The notes below the pieces were generated by a model. The model did not search any database and was not told where the DNA came from. It worked only from the letters and a program-made list of their open reading frames with translations. 58,065 nt of DNA, from contig MAEO01000028.1 of NCBI GenBank assembly GCA_001683985.1, positions 1-58,065 on the forward strand, given 5' to 3'. Positions 42,315-51,262 of the stretch are shown in pieces. The position numbers and the translations under genes are program-made. Source of the stretch: Smithella sp. M82. GTDB taxonomy: Bacteria > Desulfobacterota > Syntrophia > Syntrophales > Smithellaceae. Positions within the stretch are counted from its first letter, which is position 1. The number at the start of each line of letters is the position of its first letter.

Positions 42315-43096
42315 AAACTATTATAATATACTAATTATAGTAAACTATTTCCAAAGTGCTTATTATAATGATACCTAATTATTTAGAAAAAGTAAAGCAA
42401 AATCATCAAGGGAGTTCCTTTTGTCGCCCGCGCAAAGGAAGGGCGGGGCAAGGGTAACTATAAATAATAGCCCGTCGCCTTTTTAAATTTTTGGCAAAGC
42501 CAAAGAACAGGCGGGCAAAAAGAAAAGGGGGTCTGAGTGTCATCCCCACCAATGATTTTTTGCCTGCCTGTTGTCCCGCAAAGCGGGACTGGGGGTGGGA
42601 AGCGTTTCCGCAATTCTGCGTCAGCCCCGAAGCGTTGCGAAGCAACAACGGGGCAAGCAGAATATCAAAACAGAAAAATTTTCATTTCAGTAATTGAAAA
42701 AATTTTTTGTGCGGGGGCGATTAAAATAATGTTTAGAAAATTTTTCTGTTTTGCTCGCCGAAACCCCGCAACAAAGTGCGGGATAAACTCCGCGGAGGCG
42801 GGCGGAAACGTTGGGCGGGATTATTCAAAATCCGCTTGCGGATTTTGTTCACCCCGTTAGAAAGCCCTTGTCAAACCAGAATAGACTTCGTGCTTTAGAA
42901 CAAACAACACATATAACTTTCTAACGGGGTTCAAAAAAAGTTCGGATTTCGTCCAAAAGACACCGCCAATTTTCACTTTTGGGATTTTGGCTGGAATTTT
43001 GGATAAGGTATGCCTTGCCCCTACGAGGCTCGGCATTATATTTTAAGAGGATTTTCCAAGGATTTTTGAAATCAAGAATTACTTTAAAGTGAAAAT
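42315..43096. other. Hairpin-rich non-coding region before tRNA-Arg
   Basis: Nearly 800 nt without a convincing gene. It holds many short hairpins: CCCGCAAAGCGGGA, CAAAATCCGCTTGCGGATTTTG-type arms at about 42828-42849, CCCCGAAGCGTTGCGAAGCAACAACGGGG-type arms near 42630, and a family 2 palindrome. An inverted pair, CCAATTTTCACTTT (42966-42979) and AAAGTGAAAATTGG (43086-43099), closes it, the right arm running into the tRNA CCA end. Confidence 0.5.
42851..42930. repeat. Family 2 element with long spacer
   Basis: accccgttagaaag (42851-42864) and ctttctaacggggt (42917-42930) are perfect 14-bp arms around a 52-nt spacer with no ORF. Confidence 0.85.
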
Positions 43097-43173
43097 TGGT
43101 GGGCGATGCGAGATTCGAACTCGCGGCACCTGGCTTCGGAGGCCAGTACTCTATCCGACTGAGCTAATCGCCC
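43097..43173 (-). tRNA. tRNA-Arg (anticodon CCG)
   Basis: A complete 77-nt tRNA with encoded CCA (43097-43099). The arms GGGCGAT and ATCGCCC pair; CTGGC-CTCCGAA-GCCAG gives anticodon CCG; GAGTTCGAATCTC is the T arm. Its 3' end faces the defence island, so it may have been the integration site. Confidence 0.96.
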
Positions 43174-43256
43174 ACGATTCGACCTTCTACACTATCTAAA
43201 TCCAATGTTCAATCAATAATCGTGATGTTTTTAATATTTGATATTTGTGCTGGTAT

Positions 43257-43336
43257 AGGTAAACCCCGTGTTCGCTCAAAAAGGAATTTATCTTCATCCC
43301 CGCTGCAAGCAGCGGGGCTTTCTAACGGGGTAAAAC
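43257..43336. repeat. Divergent family 2 element at the metF 3' end
   Basis: gtaaaccccgt (43259-43269) and aacggggtaaaac (43324-43336) enclose a second hairpin, ccccgctgc/gcagcgggg (43298-43317). It follows the metF stop closely on the minus strand, so the inner hairpin may terminate metF transcription. It lies outside tRNA-Arg, so family 2 is not confined to the island. Confidence 0.7.
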
Positions 43337-43344
43337 AAATTTCT

Positions 43345-44898
43345 TTAATTTCCGGAGGAATTACCACTACGTTTTTTCGATGAATGGTCTTTCCCTAAAT
43401 AGTAATTGATCCAGGATGAGGTTTGATAAAGGTCCCAATTACATGGCTCGACAATATTGCCGGACAATTGCGCTTCTTCACCGTGCTTCTTCAAGCGGGC
43501 ATAGGCGCGCACGTAGACGCATTTTTTCTTCCCCGGATAGACTTCGCACCATCCTTCAAAGCTTCCCCCGCAGGCCCCGTTGCGTTGATTCTTCGGACAC
43601 TGTGACATCGGACAAAGATACGCCACATCTATCAAGGCACAGTCCCCGCAATCCTTACAGTCAAAGAGCGCTACTTTGGTCCAATGTTCCAGCTTATGAA
43701 TAAGCTTCTCCATTTTTTTCCCTGTCACTTTGCCGCTTAATCCTTTCATGGGACCATAGAGTTTCTTGCCAGGCTCAAATATTAGATTATGGAAAAAGCG
43801 TGAAAAACCGTAAGTTAATTCTATTTTCGCATCAAGCGGCCGCGATTCTCTGGCCATAGGCTTATCCAGATTGAGGCCTGTTTTTGGATCACGATCAAAG
43901 TAATAAAAGCCACCGGGAATGGGGTAATCAAAATACTGAACCAAATCTTTCCATTGAGAGGTAAGTTCTTCACCCTGCGCAATAATCTTTTCCACCTGTT
44001 CATATTTAATATTGTGTCCGCCGATATGAACACCGTTATAACCCATACCCTTCAGTATAGCGTACATCCTTGCAGCGCGAAGTATTCTGGCACTTTCTCC
44101 TTTATCGGAATCATTTCTCTCCTTGTCCACCTCCGCCAGAAGTTTGTCCGTAACGACGGACCCGGGCAGTTCGTTACGGTTCATCATTTTGGCCGCGCCA
44201 TACGGAAGGATATAGATGTTCCCGATCAGCGGTAAATTAAAACCGCTTTGTTTCATAAAAAGGAATACTTCATGAAATTTTCGGGCATCATATCCCAGTT
44301 GCGTAACTATGAATTGAGCGCCTGCGTCAATTTTCTTTTTCAGCTTGTAATATTGGAGCATCTGTTCCGCTTCCGTTGCCTTGAAGGGAGAAACGACAGC
44401 TCCCGGAAAAAAATTGCCGGGCTGATGACGAATATCACCTTTGATTCCCGGATATGTGAGCCCCTTATTCATCTCCGATATCAATTGCAAAGTATGAATC
44501 GGGTCCAAATCAAAAACAGGCGCCGGTCTGCCCCGGTAACCGGACACCGGATAATCGCCGCTCATAACCAGAAGGTTTTTCACTCCCGCCCTGTCCAGAG
44601 CATAAAGCTGGCTTTCGATCTGATTGCGGTTTTTGTCTTTGCAGGTAAAATGGACAAGCGGCTCAATGCCCAGTTTTACAATTTCAGCGCCCATAAAATC
44701 TGCGGACATAGCCGGGGTTCCACCAGGATTATCCGTCAAAGTGACGGCGCATATCTTTCCGCCTCCGGCTGCCTGTCTGGCCAGGGTTACGGTTTTTTCC
44801 TGAGCCGATTCTTTTGCACCTCTACCCGGCACCAGTTCCCAACTGACAGCAAACGCAGACGGATTCAATAGCGCTTTTTTAAAAAAATTTTCCCGCAT
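43345..44898 (-). CDS. metF: Methylenetetrahydrofolate reductase with cysteine-rich C-terminal domain
   Basis: A 517-residue protein. Residues 1-330 form a MetF-like TIM barrel (VSWELVPGRG, AVTLTDNPGG, GIEPLVHFTCKDKNRNQIES, NLLVMSGDYP). It reduces methylene- to methyl-tetrahydrofolate for methionine synthesis and the Wood-Ljungdahl pathway. The C-terminal 130 residues (CKDCGDCALIDVAYLCPMSQ, CPKNQRNGACGGSFEGWCEV) resemble the MTHFR_C / MetV-type domain, with at least eight cysteines suited to metal or cluster binding. One-protein fusion is common in anaerobes. The gene is divergent from the amidase gene. Confidence 0.9.
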   Translation of the reverse strand: MRENFFKKALLNPSAFAVSWELVPGRGAKESAQEKTVTLARQAAGGGKICAVTLTDNPGGTPAMSADFMGAEIVKLGIEPLVHFTCKDKNRNQIESQLYALDRAGVKNLLVMSGDYPVSGYRGRPAPVFDLDPIHTLQLISEMNKGLTYPGIKGDIRHQPGNFFPGAVVSPFKATEAEQMLQYYKLKKKIDAGAQFIVTQLGYDARKFHEVFLFMKQSGFNLPLIGNIYILPYGAAKMMNRNELPGSVVTDKLLAEVDKERNDSDKGESARILRAARMYAILKGMGYNGVHIGGHNIKYEQVEKIIAQGEELTSQWKDLVQYFDYPIPGGFYYFDRDPKTGLNLDKPMARESRPLDAKIELTYGFSRFFHNLIFEPGKKLYGPMKGLSGKVTGKKMEKLIHKLEHWTKVALFDCKDCGDCALIDVAYLCPMSQCPKNQRNGACGGSFEGWCEVYPGKKKCVYVRAYARLKKHGEEAQLSGNIVEPCNWDLYQTSSWINYYLGKDHSSKKRSGNSSGN

Positions 44899-45021
44899 AG
44901 ATATTCTTCATTATCCATTTTTTTAATTTTCTTACGGAAAAATGACACTATCAACTAAGCTTGTCAATATTTTTTCTATCTGACAGTTGCAGTTCCTCAA
45001 CAAATCTGTTATTTTTTACTT

Positions 45022-46572
45022 ATGATGTATAAAGAAAACAAAGTTTTTAAGAAATTTATTTATTTACTGGCAATTTTAATCGTAGTTGCAATTTCAACAA
45101 ATTGCCATGCCTCAATAAAAATATTGAATGTTCGACACTGGTCGGCTCCTGATCACACCCGAATCGTTCTGGATGTAGATGACGCGCCGGTTTATGAAGT
45201 TAGGGAAAGTGAAAATTTTCTCGTTTTGAATTTCAAGGAATCCTCAGTCCATAAATCAATACCCCATAAAGTTTTCATAAACAAACCCGGAATAAAAAAG
45301 ATTGTTTTTCACCATACTGACAGGAATACGATTGAAATCGAATTTTCTTTGGATAAACACCAAAAAATCGAAGTCTTTAAATTAAAGAAATTTCAGGACA
45401 AACCTGACAGGGTTGTAGTGGATATTATTCTGGAACAAGCTGCCAAAGAAGAAAAGATAACCGAACCGTTGCAGACCCCCAAAAAGAAAAAAATAATTGT
45501 CATTGATCCCGGTCATGGCGGTGAAGATCCCGGCGCTATAGGAAAAAACGGAACTTATGAAAAAAATATCGTGCTTTCTATTGGCCGTGAAATCAAAAAA
45601 GCTATTAATAAGATACCCGGCTACCGGGCAGTCCTGACACGTGATGGCGATTATTATGTTTCTTTCAAAAAGCGCCTGCAAAAAGCCAAAGACCTGGGTG
45701 CAAGTTTATTTATAAGCGTTCATGCGGACGCGGCCAGAAACTGCAGCGCAAAAGGCAGTTCTGTATATTGTCTCTCTACGGGGGCTGCCAGTAATGAGGC
45801 CGCAAGACTACTGGCCAGAAATGAAAACCTGTCGGACATTCTCGGCGGCGTACCCGACAGTGAGGGCAATAATGAATCCAATCAAATTATAATGAACATG
45901 TTTCAAACCAATACAATTAACCTGTCGAAAATTTATGCCGGCATTTTAATGAAACACCTCGGTGCAGTTAATTGTCTGAAATATAAAAGTGTTCAGGAAG
46001 CGCCTTTTCGTGTATTGAAATTACCGGATATTCCGGCGGTATTAGTCGAAACAGCATACATATCCAACCCGGAGGAAGAAAGATTGCTGAAAAAACCCAA
46101 GTTTCAGAAAACACTGGCTGCAGCTATAACATCCTCAGTAGCGGAATATCTATCAGGAACGGCCGCTGCTTCTGAAAGCAACGAAGTTATAACAAATTAT
46201 TATAAGGTAAAGCGAGGCGATACACTTTTTTCATTGGCAAGACTTTTTAATACAAAAGTCGTGGTTCTTTTGGAGCTTAACAATATGAAACCGGAAGACC
46301 CGCTTTACGCAGACCAAAGAATTATTGTACCTGCAAACAAAGAAGATAATAAAAAGATAACTGATGATATGCCAGACAATAAGAATAAATCTTACGGCCG
46401 GCAAAAGGCTTATAGAATTTATACAGTTAAAAAAGGAGATACGCTATTTTTCTTGGCGAAAGATAATTCGACGACAGTGCAGGAATTACTCAAAATTAAT
46501 AATATGAAAAGCGCCGATCCGTTGTTATACGGACAAAAGATAAAGCTACCTCAAAAAGCAGGAAATATTTAA
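45022..46572 (+). CDS. N-acetylmuramoyl-L-alanine amidase with AMIN and two LysM domains
   Basis: A 516-residue exported cell-wall hydrolase. A signal peptide (about 1-30) precedes an AMIN domain (30-125, targets septum or secretin), an Amidase_3 catalytic domain with IDPGHGGEDPGAIG near 161 (zinc His), a Glu in YEKN, SVHADAA, and VETAYISNPEEE near 345, then two LysM domains (about 396-440 and 470-514). It cuts the peptide from MurNAc during cell separation. ATG 45022 is followed directly by a second ATG; the ribosome site is weak. Its stop overlaps the next gene. Confidence 0.92.
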   Translation: MMYKENKVFKKFIYLLAILIVVAISTNCHASIKILNVRHWSAPDHTRIVLDVDDAPVYEVRESENFLVLNFKESSVHKSIPHKVFINKPGIKKIVFHHTDRNTIEIEFSLDKHQKIEVFKLKKFQDKPDRVVVDIILEQAAKEEKITEPLQTPKKKKIIVIDPGHGGEDPGAIGKNGTYEKNIVLSIGREIKKAINKIPGYRAVLTRDGDYYVSFKKRLQKAKDLGASLFISVHADAARNCSAKGSSVYCLSTGAASNEAARLLARNENLSDILGGVPDSEGNNESNQIIMNMFQTNTINLSKIYAGILMKHLGAVNCLKYKSVQEAPFRVLKLPDIPAVLVETAYISNPEEERLLKKPKFQKTLAAAITSSVAEYLSGTAAASESNEVITNYYKVKRGDTLFSLARLFNTKVVVLLELNNMKPEDPLYADQRIIVPANKEDNKKITDDMPDNKNKSYGRQKAYRIYTVKKGDTLFFLAKDNSTTVQELLKINNMKSADPLLYGQKIKLPQKAGNI

Positions 46573-47066
46573 TGAAGTGTATAAAAAAATTTATGGGATT
46601 AAAAGTCTTCATAATAATACCCTGCTTCTTTCAAACATTAGCGATATCGGCCAATGCTGCCGGCTTCATTTTCAGTTGGCAGCCCTTTAAGGCGGACATC
46701 AATTTAGTGCCGGATAATTCATACAAGGAAATTTTAATTAAAAATATACCTGTTGTTGACATAAACTCTCATATTTCTGAAGACTTCAGAGATATGAATA
46801 TATTTCCCGCGCCCGCCGATCGTGACAAAACTTTGCCGCAAAAATCGGAAAAGAAGTTCTTACCGGATGCCGTTAAATTTACCTTTCACAAGACAGGCTC
46901 GTTTATGCCGGACAGATTCGAAAAGTATTCCAACAGAGATGATGAACAATTATCAAAAATGATGGATGCCATGACATCTTTGATTTACGGTGATTCAAAA
47001 ATCAAATCTTTGGAAACAATCGGCGGAATAATTGAACCGCAGGTAAATTTCTATTTCGAGTTTTAA
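46572..47066 (+). CDS. Hypothetical exported protein
   Basis: A 164-residue protein with a signal peptide (residues 1-29, ANAAG). It contains no recognisable domain; a polar region with Lys and Asp follows. Its ATG overlaps the amidase stop (TAATG), so it is translationally coupled and may act with the amidase in the envelope. Confidence 0.6.
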   Translation: MKCIKKFMGLKVFIIIPCFFQTLAISANAAGFIFSWQPFKADINLVPDNSYKEILIKNIPVVDINSHISEDFRDMNIFPAPADRDKTLPQKSEKKFLPDAVKFTFHKTGSFMPDRFEKYSNRDDEQLSKMMDAMTSLIYGDSKIKSLETIGGIIEPQVNFYFEF

Positions 47067-47097
47067 AAGTAATTCAACTAAATTATGGTTAAGCACA

Positions 47098-47916
47098 TCA
47101 GTCTGATGCTCCCCGGTAAACTCTCTTAATTTTATAATCAACAACAGCGCGGCTGATAGCCGGAAGCCAGCGGTTACCCAAATCCAGTAATCGTGAAATG
47201 CGTCCGGGAATGATAAGATAACGATTGCGCATGATACCGGTGAAAACTTCATCGGCTGTTTGTTCAATAGATAAAACAGTAGTGGTTTGTGCCACGGCAC
47301 GATTTTCTTCCGTACGATATGTATTCAGATCATCTACCATCGGCGAGTCGAATTCGGGCGGACAAACCAGTTGGATTTTTATATTTAATGGCTTTAGTTC
47401 GCAACGCAAAGTGTCTGAAAGACCGACAACCGCAAATTTTGAAGAACAATAAGCGGCATATCCGAAACAACCGAATCTACCGCCCAGGGAAGCGATATTA
47501 ACGATTCTGCCTCCACCCTGCTTTTTAAAAAACGGTATAACCGCTTGACTGCAATTAAGCGTACCAAAATAATTAATGTCCATGATTTCACGGAAAACTT
47601 CAATTGGCAGTTTTTCAAAATAACCTTCCCTTAAAATACCTGCGGAATTAATTAATATGTCTATCTTACCAATACTGTCGATAATATCTTTGAATGTTTT
47701 CTCAATTGCAGAGAAATCCGCAACATCGCAGTTGAATACTGCCACTTTGCTGCTGTCTTTACAGGATTCCAAGAGCTCATCTTTAGCTGCCGCTAATTTT
47801 TGCTTATTCCGGGCAATTAACACTACAGTGGCGCCCTTTTTAATAAAACGTTGTGCCAATGCCTTGCCCAATCCACTCGACCCTCCTGTAATTATAACAA
47901 CCATGTTTTCAGACAT
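47098..47916 (-). CDS. Short-chain dehydrogenase/reductase
   Basis: A 272-residue classical SDR. It has the cofactor loop TGGSSGLGKA (10-19), NSAG near 90, catalytic Ser in NIASLGG, and YAAYCSSK with the Tyr and Lys near 155-159. Arg36-like ARNKQK suggests NADP(H). The C-terminal 30 residues (SRLLDLGNRWLPAISRAVVD) resemble 3-ketosphinganine reductase and related lipid SDRs, so a lipid substrate is possible. It stands alone. Confidence 0.88.
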   Translation of the reverse strand: MSENMVVIITGGSSGLGKALAQRFIKKGATVVLIARNKQKLAAAKDELLESCKDSSKVAVFNCDVADFSAIEKTFKDIIDSIGKIDILINSAGILREGYFEKLPIEVFREIMDINYFGTLNCSQAVIPFFKKQGGGRIVNIASLGGRFGCFGYAAYCSSKFAVVGLSDTLRCELKPLNIKIQLVCPPEFDSPMVDDLNTYRTEENRAVAQTTTVLSIEQTADEVFTGIMRNRYLIIPGRISRLLDLGNRWLPAISRAVVDYKIKRVYRGASD

Positions 47917-48202
47917 ATTATCTCTCCGTTATAAAATTTTAGATTTTATTTTTACCTCTCAAAAATTAATTGCCTTTAATATCTTTTTTTAAATGACAGG
48001 CAACCGGACAAAAGAAAGTGTATCGGTATTTACTTTGTGATGTACCTGAGCAATTTATACATGTCAACGAATTATTAAAACGGTTTCATCCTTTTTATAT
48101 TGACACCGGAATGTCCGGCATGTTACTTAGCTACCTGTTATTTTTAGGTATTATACTGTCAATTTTGACGAATTTTTAGTTTCAGACATTAAGGAGAAAA
48201 TT

Positions 48203-49075
48203 GTGACTTTTCAGGAATTAATTTTTGCCCTCGAAAAATATTGGGATTCTAAAGGCTGCGTTATTCAGCAACCTTACGATATGGAAGTAGGAGCCGGAAC
48301 ATTTCACCCCGCAACCTGTCTGCGCGCGCTGGGACCGGAGCCGTGGAACGTGGCCTACGTTCAACCTTCCCGTCGTCCCACCGACGGCCGCTACGGCGAA
48401 AATCCCAACCGCCTGCAGCACTACTACCAGTATCAGGTCATCATGAAACCATCGCCTGTCAACATTCAGGAACTTTATCTTGATTCGCTGAAAAGCTTCG
48501 GCATTGATCCCTTGGATCACGATATTCGCTTTGTTGAAGACGACTGGGAATCTCCGACATTGGGCGCGTGGGGACTGGGCTGGGAAGTATGGCTCGACGG
48601 CATGGAAATTTCTCAGTTCACTTATTTTCAACAGGTCGGCGGTTTCGACTGCAATCCTGTCTGCGCCGAACTTACCTACGGAACAGAACGGATTGCCATG
48701 TATATTCAGGGAGTAAATAACGTCTATGACCTGCAGTGGACGGATAAAATTAAATACGGAGATGTTCACCACCGCAGCGAAGTGGAGTTTTCCACTTACA
48801 ACTTCGAAATAGCCGACATTCCCATGCTGCGCAGACTCTTCGATACTTATGAAGAAGAAGCCCTGCGCATCGCCGAAAAAAATCTTCCTCTGCCCGCTTA
48901 TGATTACTGTTTGAAATGCTCACATACATTCAATTTGCTTAACGCCCGCGGCGCTATCAGCGTGGCCGAACGAACCAGTTACATCGGCCGGGTGAGAAAT
49001 CTGGCCGGAATCAGCGCTGAACTTTATATGAAACAACGTGAAGAAATGGGGTATCCCCTTCTGAAGACTTTATAA
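48203..49075 (+). CDS. glyQ: Glycyl-tRNA synthetase alpha subunit
   Basis: A 290-residue GlyQ, the catalytic subunit of the alpha2-beta2 glycyl-tRNA synthetase. It starts [20 protein letters not shown], then [29 protein letters not shown] and [20 protein letters not shown], all standard. It has AAGGAG before the start (GTG at 48203, since the codon is GTG ACT TTT). It is co-transcribed with glyS 15 nt downstream. Confidence 0.97.
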   Translation: MTFQELIFALEKYWDSKGCVIQQPYDMEVGAGTFHPATCLRALGPEPWNVAYVQPSRRPTDGRYGENPNRLQHYYQYQVIMKPSPVNIQELYLDSLKSFGIDPLDHDIRFVEDDWESPTLGAWGLGWEVWLDGMEISQFTYFQQVGGFDCNPVCAELTYGTERIAMYIQGVNNVYDLQWTDKIKYGDVHHRSEVEFSTYNFEIADIPMLRRLFDTYEEEALRIAEKNLPLPAYDYCLKCSHTFNLLNARGAISVAERTSYIGRVRNLAGISAELYMKQREEMGYPLLKTL

Positions 49076-49090
49076 ATATCCGGAGATAAA

Positions 49091-51163
49091 ATGAGTAACG
49101 AACTGCTTTTTGAAATCGGCACAGAAGAAATTCCCGCAGGTTTTCTATCCAGAGCTATTGTTGATATGGAAGAAATTATCCGTAAAACACTTGCGGAAAA
49201 ACGTATTGCTTTTGAAGGCATCAAATGTATGGCCACGCCGCGCCGCCTGGTTCTTTACATAACTGACTTGTCCCCTAAACAGGAAGATCAGACAATCGAG
49301 AAAATGGGACCGGCAAAAAAGGCAGCCTTTGATGAAAACGGTCAACCGACAAAAGCCGCTATCGGCTTCGCCAGAGGACAAGGACTGGAAGTTTCGCAAC
49401 TGGAAATCATCACAACCGAAAAGGGCGAATATATCGGTGCGCGCAAGACCATCACCGGACAACCCACAAAAGAACTTCTTCCTGATATTCTTAAGGATTT
49501 TATGCTGGCTATTCCCTTCCGCAAATCAATGCGCTGGGCAAGTTACAATTTGCGCTTCGCCCGTCCGGTACACTGGATATTGGCATTGTACGACGGAAAT
49601 ATTATTCCACTGAAAATAGAAGATAATGAAAGCGGCAATGCATCGCGAGGCCATCGCTTTATGAGCCCGGATTCTTTTACCGTTAACAGCTTTGAAGATT
49701 ACATGAAAAAAACCAGAGAAAATTTTGTAATCGCCGATCACGTTGAAAGAAAAAACATGATTTTGGACGAAGCACAAAAAGCTGCCGCTGAAATCGGAGG
49801 AAAACTTTTTTATACAGATGATTTGCTGGAAACAGTCAGTTTTTTGGTTGAGTTTCCCGTAATAGTTCGCGGCAATTTTGACGAAGATTTTTTAAAAATC
49901 CCTAAAGAAGTTCTGACAACAACGATGATCTCACATCAAAAATACTTTCCTGTTGTCAATAACGAAGGTAAGCTTTTGCCGTACTTTATTGCTGTCAGCA
50001 ATACCAAACCTCGCGACATTACGGTTGTGGCAAAAGGCAACGAAAGAGTATTACGTGCTCGTCTGGCCGACGCATCTTTCTTTTTTGAGGAAGATAAAAA
50101 GATTCCCCTGGAAGACAGGGTGGAATCGCTTAAGAAAGTTGTTTTCCACTCTCTTTTGGGAACGTCGCATAAAAAAGTCATGCGTCTCCGCAAGCTGGCC
50201 GTAAAAATCGCTTCCAAAGTTAAACCATCCGTCAAGAAGAATGTCGATCGTGCTGCACTTTTGGCCAAAGCTGATCTGGAGTCTTTGATGGTAGGAGAAT
50301 TTTCCGAGCTTCAGGGCATTATGGGACGTGAGTATGCACTCATAGCAGGAGAAAAATCGGCAATAGCCAATGCCATTTATGAGCATTATTTACCGATCGT
50401 TGCCGGCGGCGAGCTGCCGCAAACAGATGAAGGAGCAATTGTCGGCATTGCCGACAAAATCGACACTATTGCCGGATTCTTCGGCGTGGGCATGCCGCCG
50501 ACCGGTACAGCCGACCCCTATGCGCTGCGCCGCCAGGCTTTAGGCATCATTAATATTATTTTATCCCGCGGCTATTCTTTAAGCTTGAGTTTTCTGATTG
50601 ACGAAAGCCTGAATCAACTCAAAGACGTTCTGAAAAAACCGGCCGACGAAGTTAAAAAGGATATTCTGGAATTCTTTAAAGGACGCCTTCAGAACCAACT
50701 TATCAGCCAGGGATACGCTTATGATACGGTGGATGCGGTTTTATCCGCCGATATTGATGAACTTGTCGAGGTTATGGAAAAGGTTAAGGTGCTACAGTTT
50801 TTCCGCCAGAATCCTGATTTCGAGCCTGTTTCCATAGCCTTCAAACGCGTTGATAATATTTTAAAGGATTTCCAAAACGGTGAGGTTGATGTCAATTTGC
50901 TTTCCCGGGAAGCGGAAATAAAACTTTTCTCTTCTTTTGATGATATCAAAACCCGGGTGGGAAAAAGTATAATTGAAAAAGATTTTAACGCCGCATTGAT
51001 TAAACTGGCTGCGTTGCGTCCTTATGTGGATGCTTTTTTTGATAATGTAATGGTTATGGATAAGGATGAAAAGATTCGTTTTAACCGTCTATCGCTTTTG
51101 GCGGAAATATCAGCCCTTTTCCATAGAATTGCCGATTTTTCTAAAATTGTTACTTCTGACTGA
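49091..51163 (+). CDS. glyS: Glycyl-tRNA synthetase beta subunit
   Basis: A 690-residue GlyS. It opens ELLFEIGTEEIPAGFLSRAI, has MGPAKKAAFDENGQPTKAA and SHQKYFPVVN typical of the tRNA-binding beta subunit, an HD-like region (EHYLPIVAGGELP), and a C-terminal anticodon-binding DALR domain. Length is normal. CCGGAG precedes ATG 49091. Confidence 0.97.
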   Translation: MSNELLFEIGTEEIPAGFLSRAIVDMEEIIRKTLAEKRIAFEGIKCMATPRRLVLYITDLSPKQEDQTIEKMGPAKKAAFDENGQPTKAAIGFARGQGLEVSQLEIITTEKGEYIGARKTITGQPTKELLPDILKDFMLAIPFRKSMRWASYNLRFARPVHWILALYDGNIIPLKIEDNESGNASRGHRFMSPDSFTVNSFEDYMKKTRENFVIADHVERKNMILDEAQKAAAEIGGKLFYTDDLLETVSFLVEFPVIVRGNFDEDFLKIPKEVLTTTMISHQKYFPVVNNEGKLLPYFIAVSNTKPRDITVVAKGNERVLRARLADASFFFEEDKKIPLEDRVESLKKVVFHSLLGTSHKKVMRLRKLAVKIASKVKPSVKKNVDRAALLAKADLESLMVGEFSELQGIMGREYALIAGEKSAIANAIYEHYLPIVAGGELPQTDEGAIVGIADKIDTIAGFFGVGMPPTGTADPYALRRQALGIINIILSRGYSLSLSFLIDESLNQLKDVLKKPADEVKKDILEFFKGRLQNQLISQGYAYDTVDAVLSADIDELVEVMEKVKVLQFFRQNPDFEPVSIAFKRVDNILKDFQNGEVDVNLLSREAEIKLFSSFDDIKTRVGKSIIEKDFNAALIKLAALRPYVDAFFDNVMVMDKDEKIRFNRLSLLAEISALFHRIADFSKIVTSD

Positions 51164-51262
51164 TTTTTTTTGTTCTCCTGCTTGAAATATAAGGCGAATT
51201 GACATTAATATAAATCATTGTTAGTATAAGTTAAGTTTCTCAATTTTAAGGATAATTAATCC

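Noticed and set aside
42406..42860. Overlapping ORFs of 80-107 codons in the hairpin-rich region
   Set aside because: The frames arise from GC-rich palindromes; no ribosome site or recognisable domain.
48100..48157. Promoter for glyQ (TTGACA at 48100, TATACT at 48152)
   Set aside because: Neither box has a good partner at 16-18 nt; it is too weak to list as a feature.
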